In this document: in pieces, positions 1 through 5,413 of the stretch
How positions within the stretch are numbered: the stretch's first letter is position 1
Layout: the number at the start of each line of letters is the position of its first letter
NCBI GenBank assembly: GCA_964353405.1
Contig: CAYGWJ010000063.1
Span: 1 to 8,914 of the forward strand
DNA from: JBGLNJ01 sp964353405
GTDB lineage: Bacteria > Chloroflexota > Anaerolineae > Fen-1058
Reading direction: 5' to 3'
DNA: 8,914 bases
The notes under the pieces: generated by a model
What the model was told of the DNA's origin: nothing
What the model saw: only the letters and a program-made list of their open reading frames with translations
Databases searched by the model: none
Position numbers and translations under genes: made by a program

Positions 1-1
1 C

Positions 2-961
2 CTGTTCGACGATCTCTTCAACCATGCCTATACCCGGCTTGGCTACCTCACCACCAACGCCAAATATTCCCTGTACGCCCACAGCTCAAGCTACCGCGAT
101 CTGATCGAAACCTACCTCTTGTTTGGCGACCCGGCTTTGAAGCTGCAGACCCTGCCCCCTGGCGCGCTGACGGCCCCCAGCAATCTCCAGGCCAGCGCTG
201 TCTCCAGCACTCAGATCAACCTGACCTGGCAGGATAACTCCAACAACGAGGGTGAGTTCCAGATCGAACGCTCCCTGGACGGCGTGAGCGGCTGGACGCA
301 GATCGGCTCCGTCGACACGAACGTCACCAGCTACAGTGACAAGGGGCGCAGCTGCGAGACGCCGTATTCCTACCGCGTGCGCGCCTACCGCGCCGGAGAT
401 GCCCAGGGATCGAATTATAGCATTACAGCCAACGCCAGTACCTATGCCTGCCAGACAATAAATTTCGTCCCGGGTTGGAACCTGATTGCGCTGCCTATGT
501 CTCCCATTACTGCCTACAATGCTGAGACTATGCTGCTCGCGATCAACGCTCAGGGAGGCACCTGTTCAGAAGTGGACCAGTGGTTGAACAGCGCCTGGAA
601 TTCGCATGTGCTGGGCTATCCTTTCGGGCTCTTCTCGATTGTGATGGGCGAAGGCTACTTCGTTAAATGCACGCAGACAAGCAGTTGGACTCTCGAAGGC
701 ACCCGTCCGACCGGTGGGGTGCTCCTTAACCTGGTTTCGGGTTGGAACCTGGTCGGCATCCCTTATCCGGTCTCTGGCTACCTGGCACATGACATTCTCA
801 ATGGCATCAATGGTCAGGGGGGATCCTGCTCTGAAATAACTCGCTGGGTCAACAGCAGTTGGGAATCCTATATCAAAACATACCCGTTCAACGACTTTAC
901 TATTCTTCCAGCCGAAGGTTACTTCGTCAAGTGTTCCGCTTCCAGCAGCTACACTCCGTGA
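2..961 (+). CDS. C-terminal part of a C25 (gingipain-like) secreted protease with Fn3 and two GWNL repeats (5' partial)
   Basis: The open frame runs in from the left edge (phase starts at base 2), giving 319 visible residues ending at TGA 959-961. The TTG at 119 is internal, because coding continues upstream of it. The first ~50 residues (AKYSLYAHSSSYRDLIETY, then LFGDPALKL) match the end of a peptidase C25 domain, where a GDPAL motif closes the fold; the catalytic His/Cys region lies outside the window. Residues ~57-147 look like a fibronectin type III domain (NLTWQDNS, YSYRVRAY). Two ~70-residue repeats follow, at nt 458-670 and 725-934. Each starts with a GWNL motif, has a QGG(T/S)CSE motif in the middle and ends in GYFVKC, so each holds two Cys that could form a disulfide in an exported protein. 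The protein stops soon after the second repeat with no visible sorting signal. The C25 call is from family knowledge; the function of the repeats is unknown to me, perhaps surface binding. Confidence 0.8.
   Translation: MFDDLFNHAYTRLGYLTTNAKYSLYAHSSSYRDLIETYLLFGDPALKLQTLPPGALTAPSNLQASAVSSTQINLTWQDNSNNEGEFQIERSLDGVSGWTQIGSVDTNVTSYSDKGRSCETPYSYRVRAYRAGDAQGSNYSITANASTYACQTINFVPGWNLIALPMSPITAYNAETMLLAINAQGGTCSEVDQWLNSAWNSHVLGYPFGLFSIVMGEGYFVKCTQTSSWTLEGTRPTGGVLLNLVSGWNLVGIPYPVSGYLAHDILNGINGQGGSCSEITRWVNSSWESYIKTYPFNDFTILPAEGYFVKCSASSSYTP
458..934 (+). repeat. Two tandem protein-level GWNL/QGGxCSE/GYFVKC repeats
   Basis: Two diverged copies lie inside the protease gene (458-670 and 725-934) with a period of about 88-89 codons. 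Shared landmarks in order are GWNL, a hydrophobic LP or IP pair, I-N-x-QGG-x-CSE, W-x-N-S-x-W, YPF, and GYFVKC. The DNA has diverged, so this is an old domain duplication and not a recent DNA repeat. Confidence 0.75.
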
Positions 962-1000
962 TCACCCGATTCAAGATTATAATGAGTAGATAGGTGAGGA

Positions 1001-1006
1001 AGGAGG
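1001..1006 (+). promoter_or_regulatory. Shine-Dalgarno AGGAGG deciding the start at 1012
   Basis: A perfect AGGAGG lies 5 bases before ATG 1012. It selects this ATG over the longer in-frame GTG at 994. Confidence 0.75.
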
Positions 1007-1011
1007 ATCAG

Positions 1012-1872
1012 ATGGCACATAAAATAGCTACAAAAATATCCACTTTTAGATTGGCGCTGGTTGTGTTAGCGCTGCTCCTGATGCCAACCGGCGCCTGGGC
1101 TGCCCCGCAGGCAAATCCGGTCATTTATAAGGTGTACATCACCAATGTGCGTGATAGTAATTTTGTGGTAAGCTGGACGACCGACATCCTCAGCGATGGT
1201 AAGGTCACCTGGGGGTACAGCACGCCTCCTACCACCATTGTCTCTGACGGCGTGACCAGCACCACCACTCATTACGTCACGATTAGCGGGCTTACGGTGG
1301 GCGCACTCGTCTATTTCCAGGTCAGTTCGGGGAACACTGTGGATAACAACGGCGGCGCGTATTACCAGGTGACTACCGGTCCCGCACTGACCCCGCCAAC
1401 CGGAGACAGCAAAAACGTCTGGGGGTATATGTATCTTACCGATGGCACTACAATCGTCCCAAATGCCATCGTCTACCTACAACTTCAGGACGCCAATGGA
1501 AGCGGCAGTTCAGGCTCATCGCAGTTAGTCTCAACCCGCGCCGAAAGCTCTGGCGTTTGGAGTTTTGACTTGAGGAATGTGCGTACCAGCGATTTTCAAA
1601 CGTACTACGTCTTTACCGATGGCGCTGATAACCTGCGCATCATTGGGCAGGGCGGTGTAAGTGGAACGCGCGGGGTCGACCCCGATCCGTGGGTTGTTAT
1701 AATCCCACCCACCTATCCAGCTCAATTCAATGTAATCTTGCAACAGAATCCAACCGCGGTCACGTTAAAATACTTTATGCCAATCATTAATAACCAGGTT
1801 AATTTACCTGTTCTGGCGCTGGGTCTTATCAGCATGGCAGCGACCATCTGGCTGGTGGGTAAACGCAGGTAA
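1012..1872 (+). CDS. Secreted Fn3/Ig-like protein with signal peptide and C-terminal membrane anchor
   Basis: I place the start at ATG 1012 because AGGAGG (1001-1006) sits 5 bases upstream; an in-frame GTG at 994 would place that SD inside the gene. The product has 286 residues. Residues 1-30 form a signal peptide: basic N-terminus, hydrophobic run LALVVLALLL, and a probable cut after AWA. Residues ~36-122 resemble an Fn3-like sandwich of the purple-acid-phosphatase N-terminal type (ITNVRDSNFVVSWTTD, then GYST, then ISGLTVGALVYFQV). Residues ~140-250 look like a second beta-sandwich of the carboxypeptidase-regulatory type (VWGYMYLTDGTTIVPNAIVY). The segment LPVLALGLISMAATIWLV followed by KRR at the C-terminus is one transmembrane helix with a positive stop, so the body should face outward. 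There are no catalytic motifs. It follows the protease gene by 50 bases and may be co-transcribed with it; a TATAAT at 978-983 without a good -35 could add its own start. A structural or adhesive surface role is inferred. Confidence 0.75.
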   Translation: MAHKIATKISTFRLALVVLALLLMPTGAWAAPQANPVIYKVYITNVRDSNFVVSWTTDILSDGKVTWGYSTPPTTIVSDGVTSTTTHYVTISGLTVGALVYFQVSSGNTVDNNGGAYYQVTTGPALTPPTGDSKNVWGYMYLTDGTTIVPNAIVYLQLQDANGSGSSGSSQLVSTRAESSGVWSFDLRNVRTSDFQTYYVFTDGADNLRIIGQGGVSGTRGVDPDPWVVIIPPTYPAQFNVILQQNPTAVTLKYFMPIINNQVNLPVLALGLISMAATIWLVGKRR

Positions 1873-1901
1873 AGTTAATCAATCCCTACTCAGCTGACTA
1901 T

Positions 1902-1931
1902 CAAAAAAACGCCCTAAGGAGCGTTTTTTTG
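1902..1931. terminator. Bidirectional intrinsic terminator between convergent genes
   Basis: An 11-bp perfect inverted repeat (CAAAAAAACGC at 1902-1912, GCGTTTTTTTG at 1921-1931) encloses an 8-base loop. Its A-run and T-run give a U-tract on both strands. It lies 30 bases after the Fn3-like gene and overlaps the last codons and stop of the convergent S26-like gene, so it can end both transcripts. Confidence 0.8.
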
Positions 1932-2444
1932 ATGAGATTGAAATTTACTTTTTAAGGACCACAAGCGCCGCAACACCGCTGCCAACCAACCGCTGCGGGA
2001 TAGGATCGCCACCAGGTAGCGCTCGGGACCCAATCCCAGGTATACTCGCCGTCCATTACGCTCCACGCGCGTGACACAACCCAGGATCTCCGCCGGCTGC
2101 ACCAGGTCATCGGTCTGACCGGCGGCATTATCGCCCTGGATCAGAAATGCCGCGCCCCGCCGGCCAATCACGCGATGGACGACCAGTTGACCGGTGGCCG
2201 ACTGTATGAAAGCCACCACCTTCCCGACTGACAGCTTTTCAATTGCGAAAGGAGCAATTGTGATAACATCTCCATTTTTAATGAAGGGCGACATGCTCTT
2301 ACCCTGCGCCTGGAAGCGGAACACGGCTCCTTTGGCGAGGACTTCTTTCATTAACTCCAGTAGAGCAGCTCCAGAAATTCCAAGCTGCGCGCCGCGCTGT
2401 CTGTGCAGGATGGGTCTTCCTGAGGGCGATTTCGGCCGGGTCAT
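1914..2444 (-). CDS. S24/S26-family peptidase, signal-peptidase-like, without an obvious N-terminal anchor
   Basis: The product has 176 residues from ATG 2444. Residues 48-60 (GKSMSPFIKNGDV) form the signal-peptidase box with putative nucleophile Ser50. Residues 87-93 (LVVHRVI) carry His90, and residues 102-106 (IQGDN) match the third box. A His in place of the catalytic Lys points to the archaeal/ER/SipW-like branch of S26, not the E. coli LepB type. Typical signal peptidases have a transmembrane helix before the Ser box. Here the preceding ~47 residues are polar or amphipathic, and only a weak hydrophobic stretch appears near 142-162. The frame extends to a TTG at 2525 and an ATG at 2501, but those extra codons run through the divergent tRNA promoter and have no SD. 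ATG 2444 also lacks an SD, but has a TACAAT exactly 7 bases upstream, fitting a leaderless mRNA. The substrate is unknown; convergent secreted-protein genes are neighbours but not in its operon. Confidence 0.7.
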   Translation of the reverse strand: MTRPKSPSGRPILHRQRGAQLGISGAALLELMKEVLAKGAVFRFQAQGKSMSPFIKNGDVITIAPFAIEKLSVGKVVAFIQSATGQLVVHRVIGRRGAAFLIQGDNAAGQTDDLVQPAEILGCVTRVERNGRRVYLGLGPERYLVAILSRSGWLAAVLRRLWSLKSKFQSHQKNAP

Positions 2445-2451
2445 ACAAAAA

Positions 2452-2457
2452 ATTGTA
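2452..2457 (-). promoter_or_regulatory. Candidate -10 element (TACAAT) for a leaderless S26-like transcript
   Basis: On the minus strand TACAAT is followed by seven bases and then ATG (2444-2442). This would place the transcription start at or next to the A of the ATG. There is no convincing -35 at 16-18 bases and no Shine-Dalgarno sequence. This is an inference from spacing only. Confidence 0.4.
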
Positions 2458-2480
2458 CTACAAACAGCCGTGGCCGCGGC

Positions 2481-2509
2481 TTGACTCTGCCTACCAGGCA
2501 TGATACAAT
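2481..2509 (+). promoter_or_regulatory. Strong housekeeping sigma promoter of the initiator tRNA gene
   Basis: The -35 TTGACT (2481-2486) is separated by exactly 17 bases from the -10 TACAAT (2504-2509), and a TG at 2501-2502 makes an extended -10. The predicted start is near 2516, about 18 bases before the tRNA. The GC-containing discriminator (GTTGCCG) is of the kind often found at stable-RNA promoters under growth-rate control; that regulation is inferred. Confidence 0.8.
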
Positions 2510-2533
2510 GTTGCCGCTTAAGCAACCGAGCAT

Positions 2534-2605
2534 TGCGGGGTGGAGCAGTGGCAGCTCGTCGGGCTCATAACCCGAAGGTCCTTGGTTCGAATCCAAGCCC
2601 CGCTA
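2534..2605 (+). tRNA. Initiator tRNA-fMet (CAU anticodon)
   Basis: A 72-base cloverleaf: acceptor 2534-2540 with 2598-2604, D stem GAGC/GCTC, anticodon stem TCGGG/CCCGA, loop CTCATAA with anticodon CAT at 2566-2568, variable AGGTC, T stem CTTGG/CCAAG, T loop TTCGAAT, discriminator A2605. It is the initiator and not elongator Met. It has three consecutive G-C pairs in the anticodon stem (2561-2563 with 2571-2573), an A11-U24 D-stem pair, and an unpaired 1-72 position. That mismatch here is T2534 against T2604 (U1.U72), where E. coli has C1.A72. CCA is not encoded and must be added by the CCA-adding enzyme. It is a single-gene transcription unit with its own promoter and terminator. Confidence 0.93.
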
Positions 2606-2611
2606 CTATTC

Positions 2612-2642
2612 AAAAACCATAGCTCGTAAAGCTATGGTTTTT
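2612..2642 (+). terminator. Intrinsic terminator of the tRNA-fMet gene
   Basis: A perfect 13-bp inverted repeat (AAAAACCATAGCT at 2612-2624, AGCTATGGTTTTT at 2630-2642) with a 5-base loop ends in a T-run. It begins 7 bases after the tRNA 3' end. Its A/T symmetry would also allow termination on the minus strand. Confidence 0.85.
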
Positions 2643-2689
2643 CGTTTTACCCGACGGACTGCGGTGGCAAAACCCCCGTCGACGCGGTA

Positions 2690-2724
2690 AACCGCAGCGG
2701 GTGACTAATCCGCCCGCTGCGGTT
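2690..2724. terminator. GC-rich hairpin between tRNA and convergent membrane-protein gene
   Basis: A perfect 12-bp arm pair (AACCGCAGCGGG at 2690-2701, CCCGCTGCGGTT at 2713-2724) can extend by a G.T and a G-C pair to leave a 7-base loop. It lies 34 bases past the stop of the minus-strand membrane-protein gene and after the tRNA terminator. T-runs are weak on both sides (ATTTCTT on plus, TTT on minus), so it may be a backup terminator or an mRNA 3' stability structure. Confidence 0.55.
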
Positions 2725-2758
2725 ATTTCTTAATGCACAGATTCAGACAACCAGCGAA

Positions 2759-3148
2759 TCAGTTCGTTCCAAAGGCCTTTTTTACGCCAGGCAGCATGCA
2801 GTAGATCAGGATCAATCCATTGACGATCACCGATAATGACAGCATCGAGAAAGTCGCATCACCGATCAGATAGACCATGTTCAGGATCAGGTTGAAGATC
2901 GTGATGACTACCAGGAACATCCAGGCTGAAGGATCCACTCTCCACAGCATCTGGGTCAGCCAGATATAAACCCACACCATCAGCCCCCACATGATCGCAT
3001 ACCAGATGTTCGTATAGCGCACACTCAGCAGCCCGACATCAAACTTAAAAATACCCAGGAACTGGAGCGTGTGAATTGCCGCCAGGACAGCGGCGATTCC
3101 AGCCAGAACCGCTAACACTGTTACCCCAAATGGACGATTTTTGGACAT
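2759..3148 (-). CDS. Small four-helix integral membrane protein, unknown function
   Basis: ATG 3148 is chosen because AAGGAGG (3154-3160) lies 5 bases upstream; a TTG at 3166 would put this SD inside the gene. The 129-residue product starts MSKNRPFG and has four hydrophobic segments at about 8-31, 48-68, 74-96 and 100-119. A short polar loop (FKFDVGLLSVRYTN) lies between the first two and a WRVDPSAW turn between the second and third. The positive N-terminus and the GVKKAFGTN tail suggest both ends are cytoplasmic. I see no transporter, enzyme or receptor motif. The RPFGVTVLAVLAGI opening resembles small uncharacterised membrane proteins annotated as hypothetical in many bacteria. It is monocistronic, with its own RBS and a possible promoter at 3199-3229. 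Confidence 0.75.
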   Translation of the reverse strand: MSKNRPFGVTVLAVLAGIAAVLAAIHTLQFLGIFKFDVGLLSVRYTNIWYAIMWGLMVWVYIWLTQMLWRVDPSAWMFLVVITIFNLILNMVYLIGDATFSMLSLSVIVNGLILIYCMLPGVKKAFGTN

Positions 3149-3153
3149 AGCAT

Positions 3154-3160
3154 CCTCCTT
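3154..3160 (-). promoter_or_regulatory. Shine-Dalgarno AAGGAGG deciding the start at 3148
   Basis: On the minus strand AAGGAGG is followed by five bases and then ATG. It favours the 129-residue product over the TTG-initiated 135-residue reading. Confidence 0.75.
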
Positions 3161-3198
3161 AATCAAATCTATGTTGGAAAAATAGTGGAATCACGCCA

Positions 3199-3229
3199 AT
3201 TATAATATCTATCTTCGAGCTGCGATCAA
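3199..3229 (-). promoter_or_regulatory. Possible promoter of the membrane-protein gene
   Basis: A perfect minus-strand -10 TATAAT (3204-3199) has a partial -35 TTGATC (3229-3224) at a long 19-base spacing. The start would be about 45 bases before the ATG. The long spacing keeps confidence low. Confidence 0.4.
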
Positions 3230-3419
3230 ATAATCCCACACAATAAGGTTGAACAATAAGCTGAACGCAGGTGGACCAGTTATTTCTTCCGGGAACGCAA
3301 CAAACCGTACGATTTTGTGCTGTTATTGGCAGCTAGAATGCAGTAAAATTACCCTGTTCCCAAGAAAGCGATCGATAAAATAAAATCTCGAAAGTAATTG
3401 GAAATCTATTTCGATATTT

Positions 3420-3424
3420 GGAGG
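3420..3424 (+). promoter_or_regulatory. Shine-Dalgarno GGAGG in a small hairpin loop
   Basis: GGAGG lies 7 bases before ATG 3432. It is flanked by a 5-bp inverted repeat (GATAT 3413-3417, ATATC 3425-3429), so the SD would sit in the loop. The RBS is solid; the hairpin is short and may mean nothing. Confidence 0.65.
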
Positions 3425-3431
3425 ATATCCC

Positions 3432-4280
3432 ATGGTTGATAAGACAAAAACCGAAAAGTCCAAACGCGTCTCAATGAGCAAGCGCAAGCTGGCCGAGACT
3501 GCAGCTGGTTTGGAGGTCGCCGCCGCCCTGATGGGTCTGGGTGGCGCGGTACAGGTAGTTGAAGGCGCGAACGATCTAAAAGCCGCTGGCGAACTGGCAG
3601 ATTTCAGCTCGGCGGAGCTGGCGTCTGGCGCCAGTCACCTGACCCGGGCAGTGGATGCGCAGATCGTCGCCGAGCGCATGGCTACGTTGAGCGGGGCGGT
3701 GGCTGAGGCTGGTGTGGTAGATATGGCGCAGGGTGCAGCCATGTTGGCAGCCTCCAATGATGTTGGGGTGATGAGCGCCCTGGTCGGCCTGATGAGCCTG
3801 GAGGATGTCGACCACGGCCTGGAGCTGGCCCGTCTGGCAGGTGAATTAAATGTGGTCAGTGAAATCGTCCACGGGCTACAGATGCCCGTCCTATCCGACT
3901 TTTTAGAATCCCGCGGCGCAAGCCTGCATCAGATGGCGGTGAACCAGATTCGCCTGGCTGGCAGCACCCGCAACCTTGCTTACGCTATGGCCGACACCAG
4001 CCAACAAATCACCGGATTCGGCGAGGATGAAATGGCAGAAGGAGTAGCCCGCCTGGCAGTCTCCGAAGGCATGGCAGAACGCAGCACTGAACTGGCGGTT
4101 GGGGCGGCAATGCTGGCAGAAAAGGGCATTGAAGAAGTCGCCACCGCGGCAGTAACCAGCGAAATCGCTAGGGAAATCGCAGCAAAGGGCGCAGCCGATA
4201 TCGCTATTGGCTCAGAGCAGTTGGGCGCGGCGGCAGCAACGGAAGAGTTCGCCAAGGCCCTGGAAGATAAAGCGACCTAA
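3432..4280 (+). CDS. Ala-rich, all-helical repeat protein of unknown function
   Basis: I do not recognise a named family. The 282-residue product has a basic start (residues 3-19 rich in Lys/Arg) followed by ~260 residues rich in Ala, Gly, Leu, Glu and Met, almost without aromatics or Cys. It has no signal peptide and no clear transmembrane segment, though 24-43 is fairly hydrophobic. A degenerate nine-residue motif, acidic-hydrophobic-x-x-G-x-x-x-Leu, recurs as ELASGASHL (62-70), DMAQGAAML (97-105), EMAEGVARL (200-208), ELAVGAAML (220-228) and DIAIGSEQL (256-264). Weaker copies lie near 41-49 and 125-133. Spacings between the motif glycines are 21, 35, 28, 75, 20 and 36 residues, mostly near multiples of seven, as expected for amphipathic helices packing in a bundle. 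Apolipoprotein- or phasin-like surface coating, or a cytoplasmic scaffold, are guesses from composition only. It stands alone with a good RBS and convergent downstream genes. Confidence 0.75.
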   Translation: MVDKTKTEKSKRVSMSKRKLAETAAGLEVAAALMGLGGAVQVVEGANDLKAAGELADFSSAELASGASHLTRAVDAQIVAERMATLSGAVAEAGVVDMAQGAAMLAASNDVGVMSALVGLMSLEDVDHGLELARLAGELNVVSEIVHGLQMPVLSDFLESRGASLHQMAVNQIRLAGSTRNLAYAMADTSQQITGFGEDEMAEGVARLAVSEGMAERSTELAVGAAMLAEKGIEEVATAAVTSEIAREIAAKGAADIAIGSEQLGAAAATEEFAKALEDKAT

Positions 4281-4501
4281 ACACACAGCGTGGACTAAGG
4301 CGCTCTCGGTCACCACTTTGCCGACTGCAGCTTGGTGATTAGAAGCACCAAGCTGATGCCCGGGTAGGTCATCGAGGGCGTCTTAGCCTTGTTCGATTAA
4401 CCAGATTGTCCACAAAGGGGGTGTCAGCGTACATGGCAAATACATGGTATAGACATCTCGCTGGCGCCGCGCCGGTCCGTTGTCGGCATCTTCTAACGGG
4501 G
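4281..4501. other. Convergent intergenic region with one hairpin
   Basis: About 220 bases separate the helical-repeat gene (plus) from the end of the methyltransferase operon (minus). Short open frames here have no SD and no recognisable product. The only structure I see is a perfect 10-bp inverted repeat at 4328-4337/4346-4355. Confidence 0.5.
4328..4355. terminator. Hairpin without U-tract, possible terminator or 3' processing structure
   Basis: CAGCTTGGTG (4328-4337) pairs with CACCAAGCTG (4346-4355) around an 8-base loop, 48 bases after the helical-repeat gene stop. No T-run follows on either strand, so classical intrinsic termination is not supported; it may protect a 3' end or act with Rho. 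Confidence 0.4.
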
Positions 4502-5413
4502 TTAAGCTCCTCCCCCCTCTCTCCTTCTTTCCCGCCTGCTCCTGCGATCGGTTATATCTTCTCCATGAGTCTCCATGCGCTGGGCGCGCAGCCACGCCAC
4601 GCAGTTCTCATCGTTGCCCATCATCACATTTGCAGCAAGTATCGTTTTCCGAATATGCTCCTCCAGCGGATTGGTGATCGCGCAGGTCATCCCGGCAGCA
4701 ATTGCCATCGCCAGGAAGGTTGCATTCAGAGTAGCCCTGTCCGGTAATCCAAAAGATACATTCGATGCCCCGCATACCGTATTCACCCCCAACTCTTCCC
4801 GCACCCGGCGCACGATGGTGAAAACAGCGCTGCCGGCAGAACGGACTGCCCCAATGGGCATGACCAACGGGTCGATGAGCACATCCTGGCGCGGGATGCC
4901 ATAGGATTCAGCCCGGTTAATGATCTTCTTGGCAATTGCAAAACGTTGGTTAGGATCCTCGGAGATGCCGGTTTCATCGTTCGATATGCCGATTACAGCA
5001 GCATGAAATTCAGCGACCAGGGGCAATACAGCTTCCAGGCGTTCATCCTCCCCGGTAACGGAATTGATCAGGGGTTTTCCTTTATAGGCTTTCAGCCCGG
5101 CTTCCAAAGCAGCAATGATCGATGAGTCGATGCTCAAGGGCACCGGTACGACCCCTTGCACGATGCGGATCGCCTCGGCCAGGATGGCAGGCTCGTCGGC
5201 TAAGGGAATGCCCGCGTTGACATCCAGCATCTGCGCCCCGGCTTCTACCTGAGCGAGAGCATCGCTGCGGACCCGCTCGAAATCCCAAGCTGCCATCTCT
5301 GCAGCAAGTTTTTTGCGCCCCGTCGGATTAATCCGTTCGCCAATAATTACAAAGGGATTACCGGGGCCGATATGCACCTCCCGGCTCGGCGATGTAATGA
5401 TGGTGTCTGTCAT
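4502..5413 (-). CDS. Methyl-THF:corrinoid protein methyltransferase (pterin-binding, DHPS-like fold)
   Basis: The predicted role is to move the methyl of 5-methyl-THF to cob(I)alamin on the corrinoid protein at the head of the operon. The family is the pterin-binding group with AcsE, MtgA/MtvA and the central MetH domain. Motifs in order: GERINPTGR (25-33), LDVNAG (63-68), LSIDSS (93-98), INSVTGE (116-122), LIDPLVMPIG (179-188) and GASNVSFGLP (215-224). Asp64, Asn66, Asp96, Asn117, Asp181 and Asn218 are at the places where AcsE binds the pterin. At 303 residues it is longer than AcsE (~262). The extra length is a C-terminal tail, including an Arg-rich end at 290-298. True dihydropteroate synthase is unlikely, given the GERINPTG opening and the operon. 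ATG 5413 shares its A with the TAA stop of metF (TAATG), with GAGGAG upstream, so translation is probably coupled. It is the last gene of the operon; no clear terminator follows. Confidence 0.85.
   Translation of the reverse strand: MTDTIITSPSREVHIGPGNPFVIIGERINPTGRKKLAAEMAAWDFERVRSDALAQVEAGAQMLDVNAGIPLADEPAILAEAIRIVQGVVPVPLSIDSSIIAALEAGLKAYKGKPLINSVTGEDERLEAVLPLVAEFHAAVIGISNDETGISEDPNQRFAIAKKIINRAESYGIPRQDVLIDPLVMPIGAVRSAGSAVFTIVRRVREELGVNTVCGASNVSFGLPDRATLNATFLAMAIAAGMTCAITNPLEEHIRKTILAANVMMGNDENCVAWLRAQRMETHGEDITDRRSRRERRREGGGA

Larger units (their letters stand above)
3167..3431. other. Gene-free stretch between divergent genes
   Basis: This AT-richer interval carries the 5' regions of the minus-strand membrane protein and the plus-strand helical repeat protein. 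Apart from the candidate minus-strand promoter and the RBS region at the right end, I see no RNA gene. No convincing plus-strand -35/-10 pair was found: TAGAAT (3334-3339) and TAAAAT (3344-3349, 3376-3381) lack a matching -35 at 16-18 bases. Confidence 0.5.

Noticed and set aside
994..1011. Upstream GTG start for the Fn3-like secreted protein
   Set aside because: AGGAGG at 1001-1006 would be inside the coding sequence, and the signal peptide is better formed from ATG 1012.
2194..2484. Plus-strand frame of 96 codons opposite the S26-like gene
   Set aside because: Antisense shadow that runs into the tRNA promoter; no SD.
2445..2525. Longer S26-like protein starting at TTG 2525 or ATG 2501
   Set aside because: The extra codons overlap the strong divergent tRNA promoter, have no SD and show no family-like sequence.
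3290..3361. GGGAAC/GTTCCC inverted repeat in the gene-free stretch
   Set aside because: Only 6 bp with about 58 bases between arms; expected by chance and not matched to any operator.
3980..4255. Minus-strand Ala/Ser-rich frame inside the helical-repeat gene
   Set aside because: Antisense reading of an Ala-rich gene, which produces such frames; no RBS or motif.
4406..4747. Plus-strand frames of 65-113 codons crossing the end of the methyltransferase gene
   Set aside because: They largely overlap the supported minus-strand gene, lack an SD, and give no recognisable protein.
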